From Melitaea cinxia (Eukaryota > Arthropoda > Insecta > Lepidoptera > Nymphalidae): 64,000 nucleotides of DNA. The DNA is taken from contig NC_059404.1 in the NCBI RefSeq assembly GCF_905220565.1, positions 2,818,472-2,882,471 of the forward strand. Direction: 5' to 3'. Below the pieces are notes generated by a model that was not told where the DNA came from, searched no databases, and saw nothing but the letters and a program-made list of their open reading frames with translations. How positions within the stretch are numbered: position 1 is the stretch's first letter; every line of letters begins with the position of its first letter. Positions 12,147 to 22,167 of the stretch are shown piece by piece. Both the position numbers and the translations under genes were made by a program.

Positions 12147-12707
12147 AAATAATATGTGGCTTTAGTATAAAACCTTAAATAAGTAGTAATTTAGTAACCT
12201 CATACAATTTTAGATGTACTCTAATTGAATGCAATATAAAAACATTTCTTGTAATTTTTTTTGCTAATCTAATCAAGTTGCGTTTACCAAATGTTAAAAC
12301 AATATAGTTATGTGGGTTGTATTGAAATATTTTCGAACCCATATGATGGTTGTGTAATGACTTATGTATGTTGACGATAACAAGGTCAACGAAAATTAAA
12401 CCTTAAAAGATTTTTTGGCGATTCTTCTGTGCATAATCTACACTCCGAATCAGTGGTAGATAGTAGATTCATTTATAAAAAAATATAATTGGAATAAGTA
12501 AAACGATGACTTAAATGTGCCTTTGAAGCTAACTGAACATTTTTGGTTATCACGTGGAAATTAAAGGAATCCTTGTCATGAGTTAATAGTCAAAAGTCGT
12601 TGAATTATTATGCATGAGTTTTTAAGAAACGAATGTTGATATGTCAGCTCTCTCAGCCTTAACCGGAAAGTACTAAATAAGATCAAATTTTATGCTGACA
12701 GTAATTT

Positions 12708-12800
12708 AATATATATACTTTATTGCACTTAAAAACAGAATATACAGAAAATTACATGTATAGTTGATGGCAAAGGGGGACTTATCCCTAGAAGAGATCT
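12708..12800 (-). repeat. LINE 3' end, family L
   Basis: On the minus strand it reads 'ctggaagagatctcttctag', 'ggataagtccccc', then 'aagtgcaataaagtatata' with a polyadenylation-like AATAAA. The same end, with coding sequence in front, is present at 42795-43173 minus. Confidence 0.7.
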
Positions 12801-12899
12801 CTTCCAGTCAACCAATGGTCATGAGATTGGTCATGATGATTTATCGTTTTACAAGCATATTTACGGCCTTTTTCGTACTCGTCAGATGTCGATCCCCAG

Positions 12900-12974
12900 T
12901 AAAAGATATAATACAACTCACATAAAAAATACAGTCGAATTGAGAACCTCCTCCTCCTTTTTGAAGTCGGTTTA
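12900..12974 (+). repeat. Family D right end fragment
   Basis: 'gaattgagaacctcctcctcc' followed by 'tttttgaagtcggttt' is the terminal part of family D, whose complete copy is at 22168-22578. Confidence 0.8.
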
Positions 12975-13439
12975 ATATACAATAAAAAAAAAATATATTA
13001 TATCATACAAGCTTAAAAATACTATTAAATATTGTTTTTTTGTGTTATAGTGTTAATCACGTTGTTAATATTATCGTCAGACAGATGTAAGGCGTGTGAT
13101 TAAATGTCTGTGCATCGATTACGAGAGCAGAGACATTGCCGATATGATATAATGAACTGATGATTGTGTAAGGCATTTTTTAACGGTTCGGCTTATTACG
13201 TTTTAAAATAAGTACTAGCTGTAATTTCGCGTATTTAATTTATTACTGCTTGATCTATTGGTTATGTGGCTCTATTTTTAGTTTTATTTATTTATTTATT
13301 TTCAGAGTACACCAAAATATAAATATATACAGAAAAAAGATATACACTGGCGATCTTATTGCTAAAAGAGCGATTTAATTAGAGTGTGTGGTTTAGTAGT
13401 AATAGTAGTTATTGAAATAGTAATAATAAAATAAATTAA

Positions 13440-13490
13440 TTGATAAATTATAATGTTTACTGTTAACAACAGTTAACATTATAATTTATA
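13440..13490. repeat. Imperfect AT-rich hairpin
   Basis: 'ataatgtttactgttaac' is followed after a few bases by 'gttaacattataat', giving a stem of more than a dozen base pairs with a short loop. No associated gene feature. Confidence 0.6.
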
Positions 13491-13941
13491 TAACAACAAT
13501 ATATTTTCTTTTTCATATAATGTAATACACAAAACACCCAATAGAGGGAGAAACATAAAAAATAGATAAATATTATTAATTTTAAGTTATTGAACTTGAC
13601 ACTTGTGAAACCGCGTGAGATGTCTAGTATAAAATTAATAATATTTACTATAAAAAAAAAAACAAAAAAAATTATACTCACTAAAGCCTAACATAGGCAA
13701 ACTTTTCGTTACTATATTAAGATAGCTTTTATAAATAAAGGAAGAATAATAATAATTTATCAACCGACAAATATTTTAAAATTGAAATTTGAAGAAGAAT
13801 ATACCCGTTATTAATATTTTAGTACCTTTGCGTGATTAATATTTTAAAATGAAATATTTATAAAAAAAATACATTAAAAAAACCTAACACTACGTTCCCG
13901 TGTAAGAATTTCTCCGTAATATTTATCATTTTTTTACTCAC

Positions 13942-14038
13942 CTGAATTAGATAAAACTGGCACACCAATAAACAGTATCAAGCCCGCATGCACTAACAAA
14001 GTCGTTAAATTTTGTCTAACACGACACATTTTTCTCAT
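13942..14038 (-). CDS. Secreted or membrane protein, first coding exon (signal peptide)
   Basis: An ATG at 14038 opens a 97-nt reading frame on the minus strand that ends at a consensus splice donor TTCAG|gtgagt (gt at 13941-13940), leaving phase 1. The 32 encoded residues have a basic n-region (R2, K3, R6, R8), a hydrophobic core at about residues 14-29 (LLVHAGLILFIGVPVL) and a polar end (S30-N31-S32), i.e. an N-terminal signal peptide or anchor. A second in-frame ATG is codon 4. Signal-peptide exons ending in phase 1 just before a long intron are common in insect secreted proteins (family knowledge). The rest of the protein must be spliced from lower coordinates; I could not identify the next exon within 13.9 kb. 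The product is unknown. Upstream (higher coordinates) is a GC-rich, promoter-like patch at 14.32-14.47 kb. Confidence 0.65.
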
Positions 14039-14318
14039 TTAATTATTAAGCTAGTTTACAATAGTTATAACACAAGTTATTTTCTAAAGCTTTTTTGGTC
14101 TTTAATTTAACTCTGTATATTCTGTGTTTACAATTATTAATTAAAAAAAAAATATATCAAAAAGTTTACATTTATTTATTTTATTTAGGGAATTTAATAA
14201 ATCACAATGTTTATCACATAAATATATTTTCTCAATTCTTTTTTTAGTTTATCACTGTATGTTTCTATTCATAATTATTATTATTTTTTTTTTTATTGAA
14301 GCACGGTTGACTTCGCCA

Positions 14319-14470
14319 ATGTCAAGTAAAGTGGAGTAGACACGAAGGAGATTAAACTTTTGACGTTTAAATTGGCGCGTAAAAAGCGCGGGCAGAGGCG
14401 CGACTCATGCGCGCTGTCCATGTGGACGTTCAACAGTGAACAGTCGCACCGCATACAGTAATTTTGTGCT
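14319..14470. promoter_or_regulatory. GC-rich promoter-like patch
   Basis: A locally GC-rich stretch ('ttggcgcgtaaaaagcgcgg', 'gaggcgcgactcatgcgcgc') in very AT-rich surroundings, about 300-430 bp upstream of the minus-strand signal-peptide exon. It contains the block 'caatgtcaagtaaagtgg...gacacgaaggagatt', which recurs in diverged form at 51208-51252. Promoter function for the minus-strand gene (or for a plus-strand transcript) is inference from position and composition only. Confidence 0.35.
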
Positions 14471-14617
14471 TTAGTTTATAACATCGACAATCGTGTTCTA
14501 CTTTGCATTCTTTTATCGTCTTTATAAACAATTAAAAAACGATATTATACCTAAGATTATAGGATTCTTTTTATTCGAGTTTAAGAGTTATTGTAATCTG
14601 TGCATATTCGCACCAAA

Positions 14618-14971
14618 TAAAAGCCTATTGTTGTGCTGTGTGGCTACGGCACTAAATAATTTAGCCACCCCCTCTCTTCCCGTGGGTGTCGTAAGAGGCG
14701 ACTAAGGGATAACAAGGTTCCACAACCACCTTGGAACTTAAGAAGCCGACCGATGGCGGGATAACCATCCAACTGCTGGCTTTGAAATACACAGGCCGAA
14801 GACGGGCAGCAGCGTCTTCGGTGCGACAAAGCCAGTACTGCGGTCACCAACCCGCCTGCCCAGCGTGGTGACTATGGGCAAAACACATGAGTTCACGTTA
14901 TTTTTGGCGTAAACTTGTGGAGGCCTATGTCCAGCAGTGGACTGTATAGGCTGTAATGTAAAAGCCTATTG
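14618..14971 (+). repeat. Family C retroposon, full length with 13-bp TSD
   Basis: Body 14631-14958 (328 bp) is bounded by a perfect 13-bp direct repeat 'taaaagcctattg' (14618-14630, 14959-14971). Landmarks: 'ctacggcactaaataattt', 'cttcccgtgggtgtcgtaag', 'ccgaccgatggcgggataac', 'gaagacgggcagcagcgtc', 'cgcctgcccagcgtggtg', 'ggcctatgtccagcagtgg'. It is noncoding and behaves as a short retroposon. Its 3' block is reused in many fragments in the window. Probably SINE-like with a LINE-derived 3' end (inference). Confidence 0.93.
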
Positions 14972-15397
14972 ATCTTGGAAACTATTGTTATTGTATTTGG
15001 ATATTTAAGACACTAAACATTGTATATGTTGATTAACTTATGTTCACAATAATGCTTTCTTTTAAAACAATTGCCGAAAAAAAAAAATACAAAAATAAGG
15101 TTTTACTGTTACGCAAAAAAAAAACATGCATATTTGGTTCATATTGTAATATTAAATTTAATTACATTTGTTGAATAATATTGATGTTAATTCTAATGCA
15201 ATACATAGTGTTAGTTTAATTATATTTTCTGATGTAATTGTATTATATTTATATATAAGTTAGGAAAAATTAAAACCAAAAATATAATAATAAACTTAGT
15301 ATAGTTTAGCTTAATATGTGAATTCAGATTAATAAAATTAAAAAGTTTTATAATTTCATAGGTACTTCAATTTTAAATACTAATGTCTTTTTTGTTT

Positions 15398-15525
15398 TAA
15401 AGTAACTAACCGCCAACCTACATTGTAGCAGCGTGGTGGATTAAGCTTTGATTTTTCTACATGTGGAAAAAGGCTTATGCCCAGCAGTGGGATATTGCAG
15501 GCTGAAGTGTAAAGTTACTAAGATT
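15398..15525 (+). repeat. SINE family B, 3' fragment
   Basis: 'ccgccaacctacattg', 'agcagcgtggtggattaagc', 'gcccagcagtgggatattgc' match the 3' third of SINE B. Flanks 'aaagtaacta' and 'aaagttacta' suggest a slightly diverged target-site duplication. Confidence 0.88.
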
Positions 15526-15879
15526 CGAAAATATATCAAAATGATTGACAGTTATAATATTTTTTTTCACATCTGTGTGACGAAGATAATATTCGTTATT
15601 TTTTATGGGCCATTCTTTTTAAGTGTCAATCGAAGCTGTTTAGCATTTTATTATTTACAAAGATTGCGTGTAAGAGTACGTTTCAAATTGTTATTATTAC
15701 GAAATTAATAAGAAGTTGGAATTTATATCGCTTTCGATAACACAATTTAGTTAAAATAATCAATATTGTTCAGATAAAAGTCAGTAATGAACACAAAATT
15801 TATAATTTAAAATAGTAGTGGTGCTAAAAAAGCTAGTACAGTTTACATATATCGTATTAACATACAAATGTACAGAAAT

Positions 15880-16220
15880 GTGACTGTGTGGTTTACGGCA
15901 GTAAATAATATAGCCACCTCCTCTTCCCGTGGGTGTCGTAGGAGGAGACTAAGGGATAACACAGTTTCACTACCACCTTAAGACTGTTAAAGCCGACCGA
16001 TGGCGGGATAGCCATTCAACTGCTGGCTTCTAAATACACAGGCCGAAGACGGGTAGCAGCGTCTTCGGTGCGACAAAGCCAGCCCTGCGGTCACCAAGCC
16101 GCCTGCCTAGCGTGGTGACTATATGAAAAACACATGAGTTCACGCCATTTTTGGTGCGGACTTGTGGAGGCCTATGTTCAGCAGTGGACTGCGGTAAGCT
16201 GAAGTGAGTGAGTGAGTATA
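15880..16220 (+). repeat. Family C retroposon, near full-length with (GTGA)n tail
   Basis: Matches the 14631 copy over its length, from 'gtgtggtttacggcag' to 'gtggactgcggtaagctgaa', and ends in 'gtgagtgagtgagta', a microsatellite 3' tail. Confidence 0.92.
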
Positions 16221-17387
16221 GAAATAAAAAAGATACTCTGACCAGGCAATTCCTAATATTTTAGACTTTTTCACGAATCTAAATTCAATTTTTAACATAA
16301 GATATACAAAATGGACAAATATTTTTACAATGCATTTTTAATTAAAATTGCCAACTTCTTATGATTTAAGTTTTTTATTTTATTTTTTATTTAATAAATG
16401 TCGTATCCAAAACGATTTATCATTAAATTAATTTGTGGATAAAAAAGCTTTTAAGAATGACGTTAACGAATCTCACATTAATGACCTTTTTAACGCAAAT
16501 ATTTTAACGCCTATTATACATTAGTGGTAAAGGTTGATAAAAGCTTACTCCATACAAATTAATTACAGCACTCTGAAAGGTATGAAAATCAAATAAAGAT
16601 TATAATTAAGTGTCGATCTTGTGATTATTTTCCAAAATATAATTACAAATCTTGTAAAATAACTGATAAATATTATTTTAATGTTAACTACTTAAAATAT
16701 TTGGCTAAATGTTAAGTAATTTGTAAATTAAAATATATCGTAAGACTGTTTCCTGTTCCTAATAAAGATAAAATTTTATGTCGGAAGTAAAGAAAAATTG
16801 TAATAGAAAACCTTACGGAAAATAATACTATATAGGTTTTATTTTTTTCTTCTTTTTACAATTTTAACTACTTATAGTAGTCACAAGCACAACAACGCAA
16901 AAAATAAAATAAGTAAAATTTGATAAAATTTTGAATACTTAAAAAGATGGAATATTTGAAGTGATAAGAAAAGGTATAAAAAATTAAAATGGCTCAAACC
17001 TAAAGACGAAACCGTTGACCCGAACATATTTTTTGTTTTCATTACAGTAATAGCCCAGTATTGTTGTTGAAAACATTTCACTTACTATATATATTTCTTA
17101 ACAATAGCGCCTTTTGTGAAATGAAAGCAATTCTGCCTAACACCTACGTCATAACCGACTTTAAAAAATAAGTTTCTACGTTTATCTGTACCGATTCTAT
17201 GTCAATTTGTCAATAACTTTTTTAATAATTCTCACATTGTCAATACTTATCATCTAATTAAAGCTATAATGTACTGATTAATATTGATCCCTTATTCTAG
17301 TAATGTTTTTTTATTATAGAAATGTTTTTGTTTTGAATACCTTTAAGATAAGTCGTGCCTATAATCGTCGTGTCGTAATTTACCCCG
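16221..17387. other. Unassigned AT-rich DNA
   Basis: Nothing supported. A family D-type end ('ataaccgactttaaaaaata') is at 17152-17171. Upstream exons of the 17.7-20.3 kb gene may lie here but could not be picked out. Confidence 0.4.
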
Positions 17388-17512
17388 ACTTACAGTGTTT
17401 CTGTATCGAGTAAGTTAGGCAGAGCTCCTGGAGAGGGTCAGGGATTAAGCTACGATAATCGCTTACCATCAGATGAGCCATACGCTTGTATAACCTAGTT
17501 GTATAAAATATC
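17388..17512 (+). repeat. Family A, internally deleted copy
   Basis: 'agagctcctggagaggg', 'gctacgataatcgcttacc', 'cagatgagccatacgcttg' and 'acctagttgtataaaa' in family A order, with the middle deleted. Confidence 0.85.
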
Positions 17513-17697
17513 AAAAGATCTTTTCTTATTAGTATTCTTGTATAGTTGTATAAGGTCTTTTGTATAGTTCTTTAAATGGGGCAGCTTCCATAACACTAAA
17601 GAAAATTAGTCGTGAAGCTAGTTTCATTTTGTACTAAGAGTTGGAGCCGGAAGCTAACATTTTCTCCCTCCTTTTCCTGTCCTTTCTTCCTCTGTAG

Positions 17698-17723
17698 TCA
17701 AAGACGTAATTGTGGTTCTTATA
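17698..17723 (+). CDS. Candidate 26-nt microexon (hydrophobic segment)
   Basis: A strong acceptor is visible: a ~35-nt pyrimidine tract (17663-17694, 'ctccctccttttcctgtcc') ending ctgtag at 17697. The exon is 26 nt and is followed by a good donor ATA|gtaagtac (gt at 17724-17725). If two bases complete a split codon (any NTC, always hydrophobic), the remaining eight codons read KDVIVVLI and end in phase 0. Both downstream terminal exons (18500 and 19754) begin in phase 0 with hydrophobic residues, so the microexon extends a transmembrane-like stretch with either one. The exon preceding it was not found. The call rests on splice-site quality and frame compatibility; transcript data are absent. 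It could be a pseudo-exon. Confidence 0.5.
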
Positions 17724-18499
17724 GTAAGTACCTATTGTGATTACTTGTGAGTGTTGCATTGTAGCGGTTTTATGGTTTACCTCCGTTTAAATACTGTTTA
17801 ATATTTAATAATACATTTATTTAAAAGACAGATAATTTGATGTCTGCTTCATTACTTCGAATGTCACGGACATGCGACTGCCTCGGATGAAGGAGTTGCT
17901 TATGTGGTCTAACTGCGTTATACTGCTTATCTATCTCAACATATGATTTCGTATAGCTAATGCAACATAGTACCTATGTGGACAATTTTGTGGAGAGTTG
18001 GTATTTCTTATTCGATTGCCTTCATGCATGAGTCTTAAAGTTGTATATTCTAGATTAATCTAGTGATTTGGAATTATACTGTAAACATCACTATTCTCTT
18101 CACTATTGTTTTTTTCCCAAGTCTTAGATTATAGCAAAGCAATTAAAATTATAAAATGTATGCCCTCACATATCGCGATAAAACCGATATTAAAAAGCGT
18201 AATCCACTGTTGATTGTTATTACTTTGCTGTAATTAAAAACGATTATTTTTTCACTCGCTGTTAAACGCACGATATGATAACATATGTAAGTAAGTATAT
18301 TATAAAACGTTTATATTTTTAGTTTCTAAACCTTTGTAATATTAGGCATATTAGCAGATTAAATAAATATTTGGCCTTATGTGGATTGCCTTTAGATTAT
18401 TTTGGAAGTTTTCCTGCAGGATTAGATTTTTCTTTAGTTGATCTACTGGACCTAAATATACACAAATAAATATAATCGTTTTAACAATGTTATTTTCAG

Positions 18500-18865
18500 A
18501 TAAATATTTTATTCATTTTATGGCCACAGTTTATTGATTGCCGTTTCCCAAAAAGAATATCGCGATCAACATCACCCACTCCGGTGACTATTCCAGCAGA
18601 TCCAACTCTGGACTTGTCAGTATATAGCTTCCCGAACAAACAACTCTGCTACGAAATGGAGAAAAAATGGACAGGTTCATTACTGTTGCCATGGTGGGCA
18701 CATGGCTGCCATGATTTGAAAATAAAGATAGCCAGAGAACGTGGGAATTTTCATTTCTTGCCAAAACACAAGGCGATCTTGAATAAGATTCAGTTAATAC
18801 GAAGGAATGGCATGCGTAGAGAACACAACAAAATTTCCCCAATAAATTGGGCTAGAAAACCTTAA
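18500..18865 (+). CDS. Terminal exon A of unknown membrane-type protein
   Basis: Open from a consensus acceptor (ttattttcag, ends 18499) through 121 codons to TAA at 18863-18865; there is no in-frame ATG before the internal EMEKK, so it is an exon, not a complete gene. It starts with a hydrophobic run (INILFILW, residues 1-8, extended upstream by the KDVIVVLI microexon), then a basic Ser/Pro-rich segment (PKRISRSTSPTP), then a part rich in aromatic and basic residues (YSFPNKQLCYEMEKKW, LLLPWWAHGCHDLKIKIA), ending SPINWARKP. Composition is clearly more protein-like than the surrounding AT-rich DNA. A possible ATTAAA polyadenylation signal lies at 19079-19084. It is not similar to exon B after the first ~25 residues. 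I do not recognise the family. A single-pass membrane topology is inferred from the hydrophobic start only. Confidence 0.6.
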   Translation: MNILFILWPQFIDCRFPKRISRSTSPTPVTIPADPTLDLSVYSFPNKQLCYEMEKKWTGSLLLPWWAHGCHDLKIKIARERGNFHFLPKHKAILNKIQLIRRNGMRREHNKISPINWARKP

Positions 18866-19427
18866 AATAATGAATCTACATATATTTTTAAAATATACTT
18901 TTTTTTTTTATACAGCACGTAAGTTCTTTCAAATATTGAGGAATATAAGAGAGAGATCTTAGATTTTACATAATAATTTAGATAGATAACAGTTAGCGCG
19001 TGTTAGAAGAATTGAACAGAAGATTCAAAAATAACATTTTTAAAAAACTTTAAACATTTTCTTTAAAATGATTCTTTTATTAAATTTTGTAAGATTGCAT
19101 TGAAATTTATTTTTGGCTTGAATTATTTTAAATCTACGTAAACAGATTGTTATCACTTATAGATACCTTGACATATTTTTATAAAATAGAAAAAGCACAT
19201 TTTATAGCAAAATTCGTGTCAAATATCGGGTAATTTGGCTTATCAGCTATATTTTCTAAATACACGCTCAATGTTGTTCTAACTCTAAAACGATAAGAAT
19301 AGGCAATGTTTCGATGCTATTATGTGGCAGTTGGCGTATACTTTTCTAAAACGTTATGAAATTATTGAGAATGGTAAGTTGAAAACAATAACCGGACAAT
19401 GTTATTACATCCAAAACCTTTTAAAAG

Positions 19428-19687
19428 TTTTTTTTTAAACTGAGGTAGGGCTGAAAATCTGAAGCAGCCTGACTGGGTAAGAACCTCCATCTTACAGAAA
19501 TTCACAGCTAAATAATACTGCTTTCAAGTAGTGTTGTGTAAGCGAACCATTGCTCTTGGAGGGATTGGGGGTAAGGTCAGCAAAACGCTTGCGATGCTGC
19601 TGGTGTTGCAGGCGTCTATAAGCTACGGTAATCTCTACCATCAGTTGAGCCGTACGTATATTTGCCGACCTAGTTGTATAAAAAAAA
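19428..19687 (+). repeat. Family A element, near full-length
   Basis: 'aactgaggtagggctg', 'cctccatcttacagaa', 'gggattgggggtaagg', 'gctggtgttgcaggcg', 'gacctagttgtataaaaaaa'. It sits in the intron between terminal exons A and B. Confidence 0.9.
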
Positions 19688-19753
19688 TGTCACGAAATCA
19701 ACTTTATCGTTGATGTTTATTTCACGAAGTCAATTAAATATTTATTATTACAG

Positions 19754-20296
19754 ACACTACTAATAGTGCATCTAACAAGCGTATCCCCAAAGCGATATAG
19801 ACATGTTTCATCAGAAAGTATAGAAAATATACTCTATTATCAAGACTGTAATCACAAACAAACGCCTACAATGGCTACATTATTACGAGCGACACCCAAA
19901 CAGCAGGAATGTAAGATGCAGTGCAAAATGTGTTGTGGAGAACAATGCGTTGACAGTCAGAATTTATCTTTCGGTAGACAAATGCAAGAGGTGAATCGAA
20001 TAGAGCCTAAGATCCCTCAACCGAATATACAACCTCAAAATGAAAGACGGAAAAAAACAAAGCCTCAAATGCCATCCATACCACCTATTCCGCAAAGAAG
20101 AGGTTTAGCTTTGACAAGGGAGAATGTCAAATCATTGATTTCCAAGGATGAGGACATCAAAAAGATTCTAAGAGATCTAGTGAGGGTAGCTATGCAGAAG
20201 GTTGATTTGATGCAATTAATTAATGCTAAACAGAATGGAGTAACAAGTGGTCCGGAGCGGTCTGCTGAAGCTAGTGATTCGGAAAACGATTTGTGA
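19754..20296 (+). CDS. Terminal exon B of unknown protein (Cys cluster, Pro-rich, acidic tail)
   Basis: Open from an acceptor (tttattattacag, ends 19753) through 180 codons to TGA at 20294-20296. The frame before the exon has no ATG, so an upstream exon is required. It begins TLLIVHLTSVSPKRYRHVSS (residues 1-20): a short hydrophobic run then a basic Ser-rich stretch resembling the start of exon A (PKRISRSTS). Next comes a cysteine cluster (about residues 52-66, ECKMQCKMCCGEQC), a Pro/Lys-rich linker (about 80-113), a predicted amphipathic helix (about 116-155, ENVKSLISKDEDIKKILRDL) and an acidic C-terminus (SEASDSENDL-type). A canonical AATAAA follows at 20667. With the 17698 microexon it would give VIVVLI-TLLIVHL, a transmembrane-like segment. 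A and B may be alternative 3' exons of one gene or two tandem paralogous genes. Function is unknown. Confidence 0.65.
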   Translation, partial: TLLIVHLTSVSPKRYRHVSSESIENILYYQDCNHKQTPTMATLLRATPKQQECKMQCKMCCGEQCVDSQNLSFGRQMQEVNRIEPKIPQPNIQPQNERRKKTKPQMPSIPPIPQRRGLALTRENVKSLISKDEDIKKILRDLVRVAMQKVDLMQLINAKQNGVTSGPERSAEASDSENDL

Positions 20297-20666
20297 TTTT
20301 TGAGATTGTTTAATGTTTTTTTAACTGTCTATTGCCTGTAAGTAAATTTAGCGTTTCTGCAATAATGTGTATGTTCAACATTATTAAAATTGTAATGATA
20401 TTTGAAGTTTAAAGTTTTTTATGAGTATTTGCTATTTATTTTTGTTAAGAAAATCCATTTCGTTTTTAAATCCATTATGTTTAAATGGTTTTTATGAAAT
20501 CTATTGTACATATTTATATGGTAAGAATATAACGTAAATTATTTTATACCTTCAGTTGATTAAGGTGTTCTTTTCCAAATTTTATTTTCTATTTAAACTT
20601 AATGCGTATGTAGTATATAACAATGTCTGTTGGTCAGGTATTGTTGGTAGATATATATTTATATAC

Positions 20667-20672
20667 AATAAA
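20667..20672 (+). terminator. Polyadenylation signal AATAAA
   Basis: AATAAA 370 nt after the exon B stop, followed by 'agtttattatag'. It is the first canonical signal downstream of 20296 on this strand in non-repeat sequence. Confidence 0.55.
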
Positions 20673-20689
20673 AGTTTATTATAGAATGA

Positions 20690-21164
20690 ATATTTACGAA
20701 AATGATTTTCGAAAAATGTTTAATAATATTAATAGTCTCACGATTTACGTTTTGATGTTCAAATTTATTTAGTTAAAACTTTGCCGAGAAAAAATTCTAA
20801 GTAAGAAGAATTCACAGAACGATTATCATGACTAATTCAAAAGCGAGGGAGCCAAACGAAATAATGCAAATGTGGATTTTGATACATAAATTATAACTGT
20901 TTCTACTTGTTTCTGTTTTAATTAAACTTTTTACTCACACACCACGTGATACTCGTTACTGACTCTGCAAGGGTTTTTTGCATGATAGTGTTAGTCTGTA
21001 ACTATTGATTGTAATGTGTATTTTCGGCTGTGGTCGGTGTTTGACTATCGAATTAGAAGATAACAAGAAATTCGTAGGAATACCTATACATAGTTTAATA
21101 TAGATAGTTTAATACTACAGAAAAAGCAATAAAAATAAAAAATTTCTTTACAAAAATTACTTTT
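20690..21164. other. Intergenic AT-rich DNA
   Basis: No exon or repeat recognised between the exon B poly(A) signal and the family H element. Confidence 0.4.
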
Positions 21165-21179
21165 ATAGTACAACGAGCG

Positions 21180-21486
21180 GACTCGGCAAACGTTGTCTTG
21201 CCGCTAAACGCTAAAAAAAATAGAGGTTGGTGGTTGGCACAAGGGTGAAAATTTAGGGTTGTATGTGTTTTTAAAGCCAAATCATAATAAAATAAAAAAT
21301 AATTTATCTCAAAATTAAAAAAAAATAGGGGTGGACTACCCTTAACATTTAGTGGGATGAAAAATAGATGTTGTTCGATTATCAGACCTACCCAATATGC
21401 ACACAAAATTTCATGAGAATCGGTCAAGCCGTTTCGGAGGAGTTTAACTACAAACACCGCGACACGAGAATTTTATATATTAGATA
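21180..21486 (-). repeat. Family H element, near full-length
   Basis: Minus-strand counterpart of 51737-52051. Shared blocks: 'gagtttaactacaaacaccg', 'cgacacgagaattttatata', 'aaaatttagggttgtatgt' and 'gactcggcaaacgttgtcttg'. Noncoding; one end is always 'ctcgtgtcgcggtgtttg' and the other 'gtttgccgagtcagctag'. The long frame through it is fortuitous. Confidence 0.88.
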
Positions 21487-21544
21487 AAGCTCAATAAATA
21501 AAAATAAACGCTTCATACTCAACGGCCCCTACTAGAACTTTCTC

Positions 21545-21644
21545 CTGAGCCGAGGGTCCGGAAACACACACAATACACAAACACACAGACTACGGCAAAC
21601 ACCTGTATGGCAAATACAAATGCGCAACAGACACAATCCAGCGC
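21545..21644 (-). repeat. SINE family B/S2 head fragment
   Basis: 'acacacagactacggcaaac', 'acctgtatggcaaatacaaa' and 'gcgcaacagacacaatccag' are reverse complements of the SINE B 5' region. Confidence 0.7.
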
Positions 21645-21815
21645 TGTGATGCGCTTGCAATGCTGCTGCTGTTGCTGGTGTCTACAGGTCCTTATCAAGT
21701 AGACCGTATACTTAGTCTTTTTTTTTAAACTAGGTCAGCAAATAACCGTACGGCTCACATGATGGTAAGCGATTATCGTAGCTTCTAGATGTCTCAACAC
21801 TAGAACCCATATGGT
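21645..21815. repeat. Two family A 3' fragments in inverted orientation
   Basis: 21645-21720 is plus-strand family A ('gatgcgcttgcaatgctgc', 'ttgctggtgtctacagg'). 21721-21815 is minus-strand family A ('aactaggtcagcaaata', 'gtacggctcacatgatgg', 'taagcgattatcgtagct'). The two 3' ends face each other across a T-rich junction. Confidence 0.8.
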
Positions 21816-21949
21816 ATTAAATAAATTGAAAACATATGAATGTAGAGATATTTTATAAATGACAGTAAAATATTCACATCTTTTGTCGGTCACGGTTGTT
21901 CGGCATATTATTTTTGTTCTTGCTATTGTTTCTATAGAAGCCAGGATGT

Positions 21950-22025
21950 AGCGATCGTTACTCATGCAATGAAATTGTATAGGACTCGTAGGGGAGCAAC
22001 AGCGAATTGAGCTCTGATAGGTAGA
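21950..22025 (+). repeat. SINE family B fragment
   Basis: 'tagcgatcgttactcatg' and 'gagcaacagcgaattgagctctgat' correspond to the central/3' part of SINE B, strongly diverged. Confidence 0.65.
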
Positions 22026-22167
22026 TTTAGATATAGCTTTTTATTCAGTTCATACGATTATTTTTAATTTTTTTTTTCTTTTAAATAACGATAGTATATG
22101 TCTGACTGATATCAGCAACTACAATAACAGGGATTAAATAATTGTGTTTGTTGGTAAACGAAAAAAG

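Noticed and set aside
13463..13681. Minus-strand 72-codon ORF full of F, I, Y and N
   Set aside because: Composition is just translated AT-rich DNA; overlaps a hairpin.
14493..14705. Plus-strand ORF beginning near the GC-rich patch
   Set aside because: Begins at GTG and runs into a family C retroposon.
18584..18865. Treating exon A as a complete gene starting at 18584
   Set aside because: Position 18584 is GTG and the frame stays open upstream to an acceptor at 18499, so it is a terminal exon; the same applies to a start at 19766 (GTG) in exon B.
21095..21457. 120-codon minus ORF
   Set aside because: Created by the family H repeat.
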